Source: FEN-1219 sp035548835 (lineage in GTDB: Bacteria; Pseudomonadota; Gammaproteobacteria; Steroidobacterales; Rariloculaceae). From it: DNA of 11,953 nt. A program made the position numbers and the translations under genes. Below the pieces are notes generated by a model. It saw only the letters and a list, made by a program, of their open reading frames with translations. It was not told the DNA's origin and ran no database searches. Of this stretch, positions 1-6,134 are shown piece after piece. Positions within the stretch are counted from its first letter, which is position 1; each line of letters begins with the position of its first letter. Where the stretch lies: contig DASZSB010000134.1 of assembly GCA_035548835.1 (NCBI GenBank), positions 1 through 11,953 of the forward strand, read 5' to 3'.

Positions 1-13
1 CCGCGCTTCAGCT

Positions 14-682
14 TTACTTCTCGATGTCGAGCAGCTCGACTTCGAACACGAGCGTCGCGCCACCCGGAATCGGGCCCGAGCCCTGATCGCCGTAGGCGGT
101 GTCGGACGGGCACACGAGCTTGGCCTTGCCGCCGACCTTCATTTTCTGCACGCCTTCGGTCCAGCACGGGATCACGCCGTTCAGCGGGAACGAGATCGGC
201 TGGCCGCGCTGCACCGAGCTGTCGAACACCGTGCCGTCACGCAGCGTGCCGTGATAGTGCACCTTGACCGTGCTCGTCGCCGTCGGGCTCGCGCCGGTGC
301 CGTCCTTGATCGGGATGAAGATCATGCCCGACTGGCTGCGCTGCGCCTTCGGCTCCTTGGCCATCTGTGCGAGGAACGCGCCGGCCGCCTGCTTCTCGAC
401 CGTCGCAGCCGCTGCCTGGCGCTCGTTGACGAGCCCCTGGATCTTCGGGCCGTACGTGTTCAGATCGACCTTGGCCTGCTTGCCGAGCACAGAGTCGTTC
501 AAGCCCGCCGTCACGAACGCGAGCTCCGCCGCCGTCAGCTTGAAATCCTTGATGTTGCCACCGATGGCGAGCCCGAGCGCGTAGAGCGTCTTGTCCTGTT
601 CGGTCTGCAAGTTCTGAGCCTCGATGGATGTGACAACGGACAGGCCGCACGTTAGCACGAGGGCGAGCGTGGCATAGCGCAT
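14..682 (-). CDS. Periplasmic FKBP-type peptidyl-prolyl isomerase (Mip/FkpA-like)
   Basis: Predicted cis-trans prolyl isomerase that helps fold exported proteins. The 222-residue product starts with a Sec signal peptide (cleavage likely after about residue 22, in SIEAQN). A helical N-terminal region (about 25-118) resembles the dimerisation domain of Mip/FkpA proteins, and the FKBP domain covers about 137-222. FKBP pocket residues are visible: Y143 in VHYHGT, F153 and D154 in TVFDSS, W174 in VIPCWTEGV and Y197 in TAYG. The frame is open upstream to an ATG at 724, but I chose the ATG at 682. It is preceded by AAGGAG about 9 nt upstream and puts the signal peptide at the N-terminus. The gene lies 79 bp downstream of the propeller lipoprotein on the same strand, so co-transcription is possible. 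Family assignment is firm; the physiological client is unknown. Confidence 0.93.
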   Translation of the reverse strand: MRYATLALVLTCGLSVVTSIEAQNLQTEQDKTLYALGLAIGGNIKDFKLTAAELAFVTAGLNDSVLGKQAKVDLNTYGPKIQGLVNERQAAAATVEKQAAGAFLAQMAKEPKAQRSQSGMIFIPIKDGTGASPTATSTVKVHYHGTLRDGTVFDSSVQRGQPISFPLNGVIPCWTEGVQKMKVGGKAKLVCPSDTAYGDQGSGPIPGGATLVFEVELLDIEK

Positions 683-697
683 GGAATGGTTCTCCTT

Positions 698-712
698 GTG
701 CCGGGTCGGCAC
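698..712 (-). promoter_or_regulatory. Small hairpin abutting the FKBP ribosome binding site
   Basis: On the minus strand GTGCCG-ACC-CGGCAC makes a perfect 6-bp stem with a 3-nt loop. It is followed immediately by the AAGGAG ribosome binding site of the FKBP gene. It lacks a T-run, so it is not a standard terminator. It could shield the 5' end or tune translation, or be chance in GC-rich DNA. Confidence 0.3.
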
Positions 713-761
713 GAAAGGCAGCACGCTAGCCGAAAAGCAGGGACAAAGCCATTACCGGCAC

Positions 762-1793
762 CTAACGGAAGCGTAAGTAGCCGATCCTGTTGCGATTACC
801 GTCGGCGTACCACAGGCGGTTCGTGAGCCGTGCCGGGGGCTGCCGATCGCTGCCGGCCGTGAGTCCCACGGCGCGCGCATTCGGCGGCAGCGCGAACTCG
901 GTGATCGCGCCGGCGGGTGTCACGCGGCCGAGCGCGGCACCCTTCGTGTACCAGACGTTGCGATCCGGCCCCACGGCCACGTTCGTCGGAGAGCCCGTCG
1001 GGCTCGGGATCGCGAACTCCGTGATCTGCCCCGTCACGGTGATGCGGCCGACGCGATTGCCGCCGACGACGCGACCGTCGATCGTGCCGTTCAGCTCGAT
1101 GAACCACAGCGCGCCGTCGACGCCCGTCGTGATGTCGCCGGGACCGGAGTTCGGCCGCGGCAACGGAAACTCCGTGACTTCGCCGGCGGGTGTGATGCGC
1201 CCGATCTTGCTCGCGTGAAACTCCGAGAACCAGATGTTGCCGTCGGGTCCCGCGGCGAGTGCGCGCGGCCCGCTGCCCGGTGTCGGAATCGCGAACTCCG
1301 TGATCTCGCCGGCGGGCGTGATGCGGCCGATCCTGCCCGCCGCGAACATGCCGAACCAGATGTTGCCATCGGCGCCGAGGGCGATCGCCCGCGGCTGACT
1401 GTCGCGGGTGGGGATCGCGAACTCCGCGATCTCCCCCGCCGGCGTGATGCGCGCCATCTTGCCGGCCGCGTGCTCCGAGAACCACAGGTTGCCGTCGGCA
1501 CCGAGCGCGATGATGCGCGGCGCACTGTCGCGCGTCGGCACGGCGAATTCGGTGAGATCGCTACCGTCGGGCCGCATGCGGCCGATGCGGTTGCCGTTGC
1601 TCTCGGTGAACCAGACCGTGCCGTCGGGCGCGATCGCAATGGTGGTCGGACTGCTCATCGCGTGCGGCAGCTCAAACTCGGTCACGGTGCCTTCGGCGGC
1701 GAGTCGCTCGCCCGGCGCGAGCCAACGTTGCTCCGTCGTCGCACACCCGGCCGTCGTCACCGCGATCATCGCCGCCACGGTTCCCTTCCGCAT
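762..1793 (-). CDS. Seven-bladed beta-propeller lipoprotein, virginiamycin B lyase (Vgb)-like
   Basis: The 343-residue product has a short lipoprotein-type signal ending TTAGC (Cys17), so it is probably anchored in the outer or inner membrane facing the periplasm. The rest is seven repeats of about 42 residues of the form TEF-IPT--S-P--IA-G-DGN-WF-E----IGRI-PAG. This matches the Vgb/streptogramin lyase and NHL/SMP-30-like propeller families. Blade five carries an insertion of about 9 residues (near GTIDGRVVGG). True Vgb enzymes linearise streptogramin B antibiotics using His and Glu residues in the later blades. Here the last histidine is H193, so the C-terminal 150 residues contain none. I therefore infer a non-lyase propeller with a binding or unknown enzymatic role. 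The ATG is preceded by GGGGAG about 8 nt upstream. FKBP lies downstream on the same strand. Confidence 0.85.
   Translation of the reverse strand: MRKGTVAAMIAVTTAGCATTEQRWLAPGERLAAEGTVTEFELPHAMSSPTTIAIAPDGTVWFTESNGNRIGRMRPDGSDLTEFAVPTRDSAPRIIALGADGNLWFSEHAAGKMARITPAGEIAEFAIPTRDSQPRAIALGADGNIWFGMFAAGRIGRITPAGEITEFAIPTPGSGPRALAAGPDGNIWFSEFHASKIGRITPAGEVTEFPLPRPNSGPGDITTGVDGALWFIELNGTIDGRVVGGNRVGRITVTGQITEFAIPSPTGSPTNVAVGPDRNVWYTKGAALGRVTPAGAITEFALPPNARAVGLTAGSDRQPPARLTNRLWYADGNRNRIGYLRFR
890..1700 (-). repeat. Intragenic tandem repeats encoding propeller blades
   Basis: The propeller gene carries seven degenerate tandem units, mostly about 126 bp long. On the plus strand each is recognisable by a core like GCGAACTCCGTGATC followed by CGTGATGCGGCCGAT. 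Cores fall near 890, 1013, 1165, 1290, 1416, 1542 and 1671. The longer step from 1013 to 1165 corresponds to the insertion in blade five. The three central copies are the most alike at DNA level, which suggests fairly recent duplication or gene conversion among them. Confidence 0.7.
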
Positions 1794-1887
1794 CCGCGCG
1801 CTCCCCGCGAAAACCCGACGCGCGATGGTATCGGCTGGCGCCGGGAGCCACCAGCGCGGTCCACGCGTTCGATCTACTCAATGAATC

Positions 1888-1901
1888 ATAGCGATCGTTA
1901 T
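1888..1901. promoter_or_regulatory. Candidate operator palindrome upstream of ahpC
   Basis: ATAGCGATCGTTAT is a 14-bp inverted repeat with one mismatched pair. It lies in an unusually AT-rich patch and ends 8 bp before the candidate -35 of ahpC, a position typical of an activator site. Half-sites like ATAG are reminiscent of OxyR targets, and OxyR commonly controls ahpC. However, the spacing between half-sites is 6 rather than the classical 7, and only one pair is visible. The regulator is therefore not identified. The element also abuts a -10-like TATGAT on the minus strand (1885-1890), facing the propeller gene. Confidence 0.35.
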
Positions 1902-1908
1902 ATACCGT

Positions 1909-1937
1909 TTGCCGAATATGCGGGGACGCCCTAGCAT
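1909..1937 (+). promoter_or_regulatory. Candidate sigma70 promoter for ahpC-ahpD
   Basis: TTGCCG (1909-1914) and TAGCAT (1932-1937) each match the sigma70 consensus at 4 of 6 positions and are separated by exactly 17 bp. Transcription would start near 1944 and give a leader of about 40 nt. The leader holds a strong AGGAGG ribosome binding site at 1972-1977, 8 nt before the ahpC ATG. The match is moderate and rests on spacing and position. Confidence 0.4.
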
Positions 1938-1985
1938 GCCAACCCATCGAAACCACCCACGATCGGCAACCAGGAGGATCGAAAC

Positions 1986-2522
1986 ATGTTGACCGTAGGC
2001 GACCGTCTGCCGCAGTTCTCCCTGAAGGCCACCGTGTCCGAGGAGCTGGACTCGGCCTTCACCACCATCGACAACCAGACGTACGCGGGCAAGTGGCTCG
2101 TGCTGTTCTTCTGGCCGAAGGACTTCACGTTCGTGTGCCCCACCGAGATCGCGGAGTTCGGGCGCAAGAACGCAGAGTTCGCCGATCGCGACGCGCAGGT
2201 GCTCGGCGCCTCGGTCGACAGCGAGTTCGTGCACCTTGCGTGGCGCAAGGATCACAAGGACCTGCGGGGGCTGCCGTTCCCGATGCTCGCGGACATCCGC
2301 AAGGACCTGAGCGGCGCGCTCGGCGTGCTCGACGAGGAAGGCGTGGCCAAGCGCGCGACGTTCATCGTGGACCCGCAAGGCGTGATCCGCTTCGCGTCGG
2401 TCACGGACATGAACGTGGGCCGCAACGTCGGCGAGGTGCTGCGCGTGCTCGACGCGCTGCAGACCGACGAGCTCTGCCCCTGCAACTGGCAGCCGGGCCA
2501 GGAGACGCTCAAGGCCGCCTGA
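1986..2522 (+). CDS. ahpC: Alkyl hydroperoxide reductase AhpC, AhpD-coupled three-cysteine peroxiredoxin
   Basis: Cytosolic peroxiredoxin that reduces hydrogen peroxide, organic hydroperoxides and probably peroxynitrite. The 178-residue product has the peroxidatic Cys51 in DFTFVCPTEI, with Thr53 and Arg123 (KRATFIVD) completing the active site. Near the C-terminus DELCPCNW provides two further cysteines, C164 and C166. This three-Cys arrangement matches the actinobacterial AhpC class (Cys61, Cys174, Cys176 in Mycobacterium tuberculosis), which is recharged by AhpD. The next gene is ahpD and no ahpF is present, which supports this pairing. AGGAGG 8 nt upstream of the ATG fixes the start. An upstream palindrome and promoter suggest regulated expression. 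There is no sign of truncation. Confidence 0.96.
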   Translation: MLTVGDRLPQFSLKATVSEELDSAFTTIDNQTYAGKWLVLFFWPKDFTFVCPTEIAEFGRKNAEFADRDAQVLGASVDSEFVHLAWRKDHKDLRGLPFPMLADIRKDLSGALGVLDEEGVAKRATFIVDPQGVIRFASVTDMNVGRNVGEVLRVLDALQTDELCPCNWQPGQETLKAA

Positions 2523-2528
2523 TGCACC

Positions 2529-2558
2529 GCCGGCCGGAGCGCCACCGCTCCGGCCGGC
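2529..2558 (+). other. Perfect 13-bp hairpin between ahpC and ahpD
   Basis: GCCGGCCGGAGCG (2529-2541) and its exact complement (2546-2558) flank a 4-nt loop CCAC. The hairpin begins 7 nt after the ahpC stop codon and ends 27 nt before the ahpD ATG. No T-run follows on either strand, so it is unlikely to be an efficient intrinsic terminator. It is well placed to stabilise the 3' end of the ahpC message, giving more AhpC than AhpD from one transcript. Confidence 0.6.
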
Positions 2559-2585
2559 CCGCAAAACCGCACCGAGGAAACCCGC

Positions 2586-3143
2586 ATGGATGTCACGCAC
2601 CTGAAGAACCTGATCCCCGACCACGGCAAGGATCTGAGGCTGAACCTGAGCACGGTGCTTTCCCCCGAAGGCGCCCCCGGTCTCAGTGCGGCGCAGATCG
2701 CAGGTATCGCGCTCGCGAGCGCGATCGCCGCGCGCAACCCGGTCGTGCTGGCGGAGATCGAGGCGCAAGCCGCGGGCGTGCTCGACGCCGCCCATGTGAA
2801 CGCGGCACGCGCGGCCGCGACGATCATGGGCATGAACAATATCTACTATCGGTTCGTGCACCTCGTCGGCAACGACGAGTACAGCAAGCTGCCGGCGCGG
2901 CTGCGCATGAACGTGATCGGCAATCCCGGCATCGACAAGACCGATTTCGAGCTGTACTCGCTCGCCGTGTCGGCGATCAACGGCTGCGGCGCCTGCGCCG
3001 CCGCGCACGAGCGTGTCGTCCGGCAGGGCGGCATCGGCGCCGACGGCGTGCACAGCGCCGTGCGCATCGCGGCCGTGATCCACGGCGTGGCCGTGGCGCT
3101 CGAAGCGACCGCTCCCCCGGCCGGGGCCAGGCAAGCCGCCTAG
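2586..3143 (+). CDS. ahpD: Alkylhydroperoxidase AhpD
   Basis: AhpD recycles oxidised AhpC through a dithiol centre and can itself have weak hydroperoxidase activity. The 185-residue product has the AhpD/carboxymuconolactone decarboxylase-like fold signature NGCGAC--AHE, with C134, C137 and H141, plus E122 upstream. These match Glu118, Cys130, Cys133 and His137 of the M. tuberculosis enzyme as I recall it. The residue before the second cysteine is Ala here (A136), where the mycobacterial protein has His. The start is supported by GAGGAAA about 8 nt upstream. The gene sits 63 bp after ahpC and almost certainly shares its promoter. A strong terminator follows 8 bp after its stop codon. Confidence 0.95.
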   Translation: MDVTHLKNLIPDHGKDLRLNLSTVLSPEGAPGLSAAQIAGIALASAIAARNPVVLAEIEAQAAGVLDAAHVNAARAAATIMGMNNIYYRFVHLVGNDEYSKLPARLRMNVIGNPGIDKTDFELYSLAVSAINGCGACAAAHERVVRQGGIGADGVHSAVRIAAVIHGVAVALEATAPPAGARQAA

Positions 3144-3201
3144 CCCCGACCAAGGCCCGCGCCTCACCCCCCCCCGGGGCGCGGGCCTTTTCTTGCCTGG
3201 C
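3126..3201. repeat. Outer 10-bp inverted repeat enclosing the terminator
   Basis: GCCAGGCAAG (3126-3135, in the last codons of ahpD) is the exact complement of CTTGCCTGGC (3192-3201). The two arms bracket the terminator hairpin. The right arm overlaps the end of the terminator T-run by two bases (3193-3194). It may form a larger nested structure or an alternative fold; no function is known. Confidence 0.55.
3152..3194 (+). terminator. Intrinsic terminator of the ahpC-ahpD operon
   Basis: AAGGCCCGCGCC (3152-3163) pairs perfectly with GGCGCGGGCCTT (3178-3189) around a C-rich 14-nt loop. The stem runs into TTTTCTT (3188-3194). A long GC stem plus a T-run just after the ahpD stop codon is a classical rho-independent terminator. 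Confidence 0.9.
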
Positions 3202-3229
3202 TTGCGCGCGGCTGCGAAGATGCGTGGCC

Positions 3230-4786
3230 ATGCCCCGGCCAGCACCGCTTCTCGCGAGCGCCGCGGTGGCCTTCGCGGCCGCCGTCGCCTGTGTTGCCTG
3301 GGCCGAGCGCCCGAACGCCGCCGCACAGTGGTGGTCGCCCGGCGAGGGCCGCACACTGCCCGCGAGCACCTCCTACGCAAACGAGCACGGCCGCCTCGGC
3401 ATCCTGAACACGAGCGGCGCCATCGACACGCGCGTCCAGCCTTTCTTCGAGCCGCTCGGCACGAACGGCCGCGCGTGCGTCACGTGCCACCAGCCCGAGG
3501 ACGCGATGAGCCTGTCCGTCGACAGCGTCCGCGCGCGCTGGGACGCCTCGGGTGGCCGCGACCCGTTGTTCGCCGCCATCGACGGCTCGAACTGCCCGCA
3601 TCTGCCGCAAGCCGAGCGCGAATCGCACTCACTGTTGCTCGACCGCGGCCTGATCCGCGTCTTCCTGCCGTGGCCGCCGCGCGCACGCGACGGCTCGGTC
3701 GTGGAGCCGGAGTTCACGCTCGAAGTGGTGCGCGACCCCACGGGCTGCAACACCCACCCCGTGTACGGGCTCAAGAGCCCGAATCCGACCGTGTCGGTGT
3801 ACCGCCGGCCGCGCATGGCCGCGAACTTGAAGTACGTGACGGCCGCGGAGTTCGGCGTCACGCCGTTCAGCATCAAGGATTCGCGGCCGGCCGCACGCGA
3901 TCCCGCCACCGGCAAGCTCGTGAACATGAACATGATGGCCGACGCGCGCGAGCCGACGCTCGCGACGCAGGCCGTTTCCGCAGCACTCGGCCACCTCGAG
4001 ATGCCGAAGCCGCCGGCGGCGGACGTGCTCGAGAAGATCTTAGGCTTCGAGCGCCAGATCTACGTGGCGCAGAGCTGGGACGCGAACGCCGGCGACCTCA
4101 CCGAGCCCGGCGGCCCGCCGGCGCTCGGACCTGCGGCGATGGCCAACGGGCGTACGTCGGTACTCGGCAACAACACGACGGCCTACGTGTTTCCGATGGG
4201 CGACGTGTGGCGCTCGCTGCCGCGCAACGGCAACGCGGCACACGACGCGCAGGCCGCCGCGCGCGAATCGATCGCGCGCGGCCACGACGTGTTCTTCTTC
4301 CGCACGTTCTGGATCAAGGATGCCATGCACATCAACACGGTGGGCCTCGGCAATCCCATCAAGCGCACCTGCTCCACGTGCCACGGCATGCACATGACCG
4401 GCATGGACACGGCGAACGGGTGGATGGACATCGGCACGACGAACCTGCCGTGGGCCACCGAGAAGCCGCTCTCCCCCTGGGCGAAGGAAAAGCCCGAGAT
4501 GCCGCTGTTCAAGATCACCTGCGACAAGGCGCCGGCGCCGCATCCGTTCCTGGGCAGAGTCATCTACACGCAGGACCCCGGGCGCGCGCTGATCACGGGC
4601 CGCTGCAACGACGTCGGCACGATCGTGCTGCAGCAGTTCCGCGGGCTCGCCGCACGCGCGCCCTATTTCTCGAACGGCTCGGCGCGCACGCTGCGCGAGC
4701 TCGTCGACTTCTACGACCGGCGCTTCAACATCCAGTACAGCGAAACCGAGAAGCAGGATCTCGTGAACTTCCTGGCCACGCTATGA
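3230..4786 (+). CDS. Exported di-heme c-type cytochrome, cytochrome c peroxidase/MauG-related
   Basis: The 518-residue product has a Sec signal (hydrophobic 7-24, cleavage near AWA-ERP). Two CXXCH heme sites are present: C83-C86-H87 (CVTCH) and C381-C384-H385 (CSTCH). The C-terminus (about 476-518, APYFSNGSARTL then LVDFYDRRF and DLVNFLATL) closely follows the closing segment of bacterial cytochrome c peroxidases. The two heme motifs are about 298 residues apart, much wider than in classical di-heme peroxidases. The intervening region, with extra C122, C173, C431 and C459 and Met-rich stretches such as MHMTGMD, is not one I recognise. It probably moves electrons in the periplasm as a peroxidase or oxidase; the substrate is unknown. 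The ATG has only a weak GAAGA ribosome site, and an in-frame GTG at 3224 is an alternative start. Its stop overlaps the next start as ATGA. Confidence 0.88.
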   Translation: MPRPAPLLASAAVAFAAAVACVAWAERPNAAAQWWSPGEGRTLPASTSYANEHGRLGILNTSGAIDTRVQPFFEPLGTNGRACVTCHQPEDAMSLSVDSVRARWDASGGRDPLFAAIDGSNCPHLPQAERESHSLLLDRGLIRVFLPWPPRARDGSVVEPEFTLEVVRDPTGCNTHPVYGLKSPNPTVSVYRRPRMAANLKYVTAAEFGVTPFSIKDSRPAARDPATGKLVNMNMMADAREPTLATQAVSAALGHLEMPKPPAADVLEKILGFERQIYVAQSWDANAGDLTEPGGPPALGPAAMANGRTSVLGNNTTAYVFPMGDVWRSLPRNGNAAHDAQAAARESIARGHDVFFFRTFWIKDAMHINTVGLGNPIKRTCSTCHGMHMTGMDTANGWMDIGTTNLPWATEKPLSPWAKEKPEMPLFKITCDKAPAPHPFLGRVIYTQDPGRALITGRCNDVGTIVLQQFRGLAARAPYFSNGSARTLRELVDFYDRRFNIQYSETEKQDLVNFLATL

Positions 4787-5568
4787 GCGCCGCCCGCTGG
4801 TCGCTGGCCTGCCTCGTGCTCGCCGGCGCGGCGACGGCGGCCGAGCCGCCCGCGAATCACCGCAACTTCGTGAGCTGCCCCATCGTGCGCGACACGCCGA
4901 CCGTGCCGTGCTGGCTCGCGGAGTACCACGGCGAGCTCTATTACCTGGGGATTCAGACCGACGTCAGCGCCGAGTTCCACCCGCCGCTGCTGGGGCACAG
5001 GGTGCTCGTCGAGGGCACCATCAAGGACGGCCCGCGCATCTGCGGCGGCATCGTGCTGGAGCCCATCAGGATCTCGCCGCTGGCGGAGCTCGACGGCACC
5101 TGCAACACGATCCTGCCCGCGGAGGACCAGTACACCGTGCCGTTCGCGCCGCGGCCGCCGGGCCCGAGCGGCGGCCGGCTCGCGTTCGACGGCACTCCGG
5201 GCACGACGCGCACCGCGCCGCCCCCGCTGACCGGCCCGCAGGACTTCGTGCTGCAGTACGACTTCGACATGCCCGTGGGCGGCCGGCACGCCGGCGTGCT
5301 CGGGCGCATCTACGACTACGCGAGCTCGCTGCGCGATCCGAAGATAGTGATCGCGTGCCAGCGTGGCGCCACGTTGCTGTCCGACGGCACATTGCTGACC
5401 GAGCGCGAGGACCTGCCGCAGCTGCGCGCACAGGAGCTGAAGAAGCTGCTGCACGGCGCCGGTCTTCCGGCCGACGCCATGCGCGTCGAGAGCTCCGCGA
5501 AGGTCGCGCCCGCCGACGGCAACGCCGACTGGCAGCAACGCCGCTGCGTCGTGCACGTCGAGCCCTGA
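4783..5568 (+). CDS. Exported Cys-rich protein with degenerate OmpA-like C-terminal domain
   Basis: The 261-residue product has a signal peptide (cleavage after about residue 20, ATAA-EPP). It carries six cysteines beyond the signal (32, 43, 87, 107, 192, 255), suggesting disulfides in the periplasm. Residues 27-112 contain beta-rich, OB-like sequence (LGHRVLVEGTI, then ICGGIVLEPI). A Pro/Gly linker spans about 121-152. Residues 155-261 follow the order of an OmpA/peptidoglycan-binding domain: FVLQYDFDMPVGG, then LRAQELKKLL, then GLPADAMRVESSAK, ending QRRCVVHV in place of the usual NRRVEI. The conserved Asp that contacts peptidoglycan (normally GHTD) is absent. This domain call is pattern-based inference. 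The gene overlaps the cytochrome by 4 bp, so the two are probably translationally coupled and may form a complex. Confidence 0.72.
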   Translation: MSAARWSLACLVLAGAATAAEPPANHRNFVSCPIVRDTPTVPCWLAEYHGELYYLGIQTDVSAEFHPPLLGHRVLVEGTIKDGPRICGGIVLEPIRISPLAELDGTCNTILPAEDQYTVPFAPRPPGPSGGRLAFDGTPGTTRTAPPPLTGPQDFVLQYDFDMPVGGRHAGVLGRIYDYASSLRDPKIVIACQRGATLLSDGTLLTEREDLPQLRAQELKKLLHGAGLPADAMRVESSAKVAPADGNADWQQRRCVVHVEP

Positions 5569-5596
5569 TTCCGCCCCTACAAGAAGGAATAAAAAC

Positions 5597-6121
5597 GTGC
5601 GACACCCCAAGTCCCTGCTCTCCCTGGCCGCACTGTTGCTCTCGACCGGCGCACTCGCACAGGACGATGCCGGCAAACGCTGGCCGGTGCCGGGTGTGAC
5701 GCCGCCGGGAACCGAGCTCGCCGCGGAACTGTTCGTCACGATCTCACCCGCAGTGACGGTGGGCCCCAGCGATCACGGCACGCGGCGGTTCATCCCGATC
5801 ACGGGCGGCCGGTTCACGGGCAACGGCATCAAGGGCGAGGTCATGGCCGGCGGCGCCGACTGGCAGCTCTCGCGCCCCGACGGCGTGACCGAGGTCAACG
5901 CGCTGTACTCGATCAAGACCGACGACGGCGCCGTGATCGTCGTGGACAATCGCGGCATCATCGTGCCGGGGAACGGCGGTATCGGTTACGCGCGCACGAA
6001 TCCGCAGTTTCACGCGCCGCAGGGCAAGTACGAATGGCTGAACAAGACGCTGTTCGTCGGCACGATCACGCCGGCCACGCAGGGCGGCGCCGTGATCATC
6101 CGCGTGTTCAAGGTCCTCTGA
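5597..6121 (+). CDS. Exported DUF3237-family protein
   Basis: The 174-residue product begins with a Sec signal peptide (cleavage near GALA-QDD, residue 21). The remainder has the beta-barrel pattern of DUF3237: ELFVTISPAVTVGPSDHGTR early, ITGGRFTGNGIKGEV, then GGADWQLSRPDGVTEV, YSIKTDDGAVI and a C-terminal LFVGTITP. DUF3237 proteins have no established activity that I can state, and most I know of lack a signal peptide, so export is notable. The start is GTG at 5597, preceded by AAGAAGGAA about 8 nt upstream. It follows the previous gene by 28 bp and precedes the esterase by 13 bp, inside one tightly packed operon. Confidence 0.85.
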   Translation: MRHPKSLLSLAALLLSTGALAQDDAGKRWPVPGVTPPGTELAAELFVTISPAVTVGPSDHGTRRFIPITGGRFTGNGIKGEVMAGGADWQLSRPDGVTEVNALYSIKTDDGAVIVVDNRGIIVPGNGGIGYARTNPQFHAPQGKYEWLNKTLFVGTITPATQGGAVIIRVFKVL

Positions 6122-6134
6122 GGGAGCGCTGACG

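Noticed and set aside
890..1700. Regular repeats of about 126 bp considered as a CRISPR-like or satellite array
   Set aside because: The unit is a multiple of three, degenerate at wobble positions and in frame with a seven-bladed propeller protein. It is coding repetition.
3167..3175. C9 homopolymer as a possible phase-variation tract
   Set aside because: It lies in the loop of an intrinsic terminator outside any coding frame, with no promoter spacing role visible.
2093..3229. Extension of the cytochrome frame upstream through ahpC and ahpD
   Set aside because: The upstream part is an Arg-rich out-of-frame reading of ahpC and ahpD. The signal peptide and conserved protein begin at the ATG at 3230, after the terminator.
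1878..3380. 500-codon open frame on the minus strand opposite ahpC and ahpD
   Set aside because: It is Arg/His/Ala-rich with no recognisable domain and runs antisense to two clearly conserved enzymes. Long spurious antisense frames are expected at this GC content.
4711..5739. 342-codon minus-strand open frame opposite the OmpA-like gene
   Set aside because: Low-complexity Ala/Arg/Val composition with no motifs. The plus-strand protein has a signal peptide, conserved pattern and operon context.
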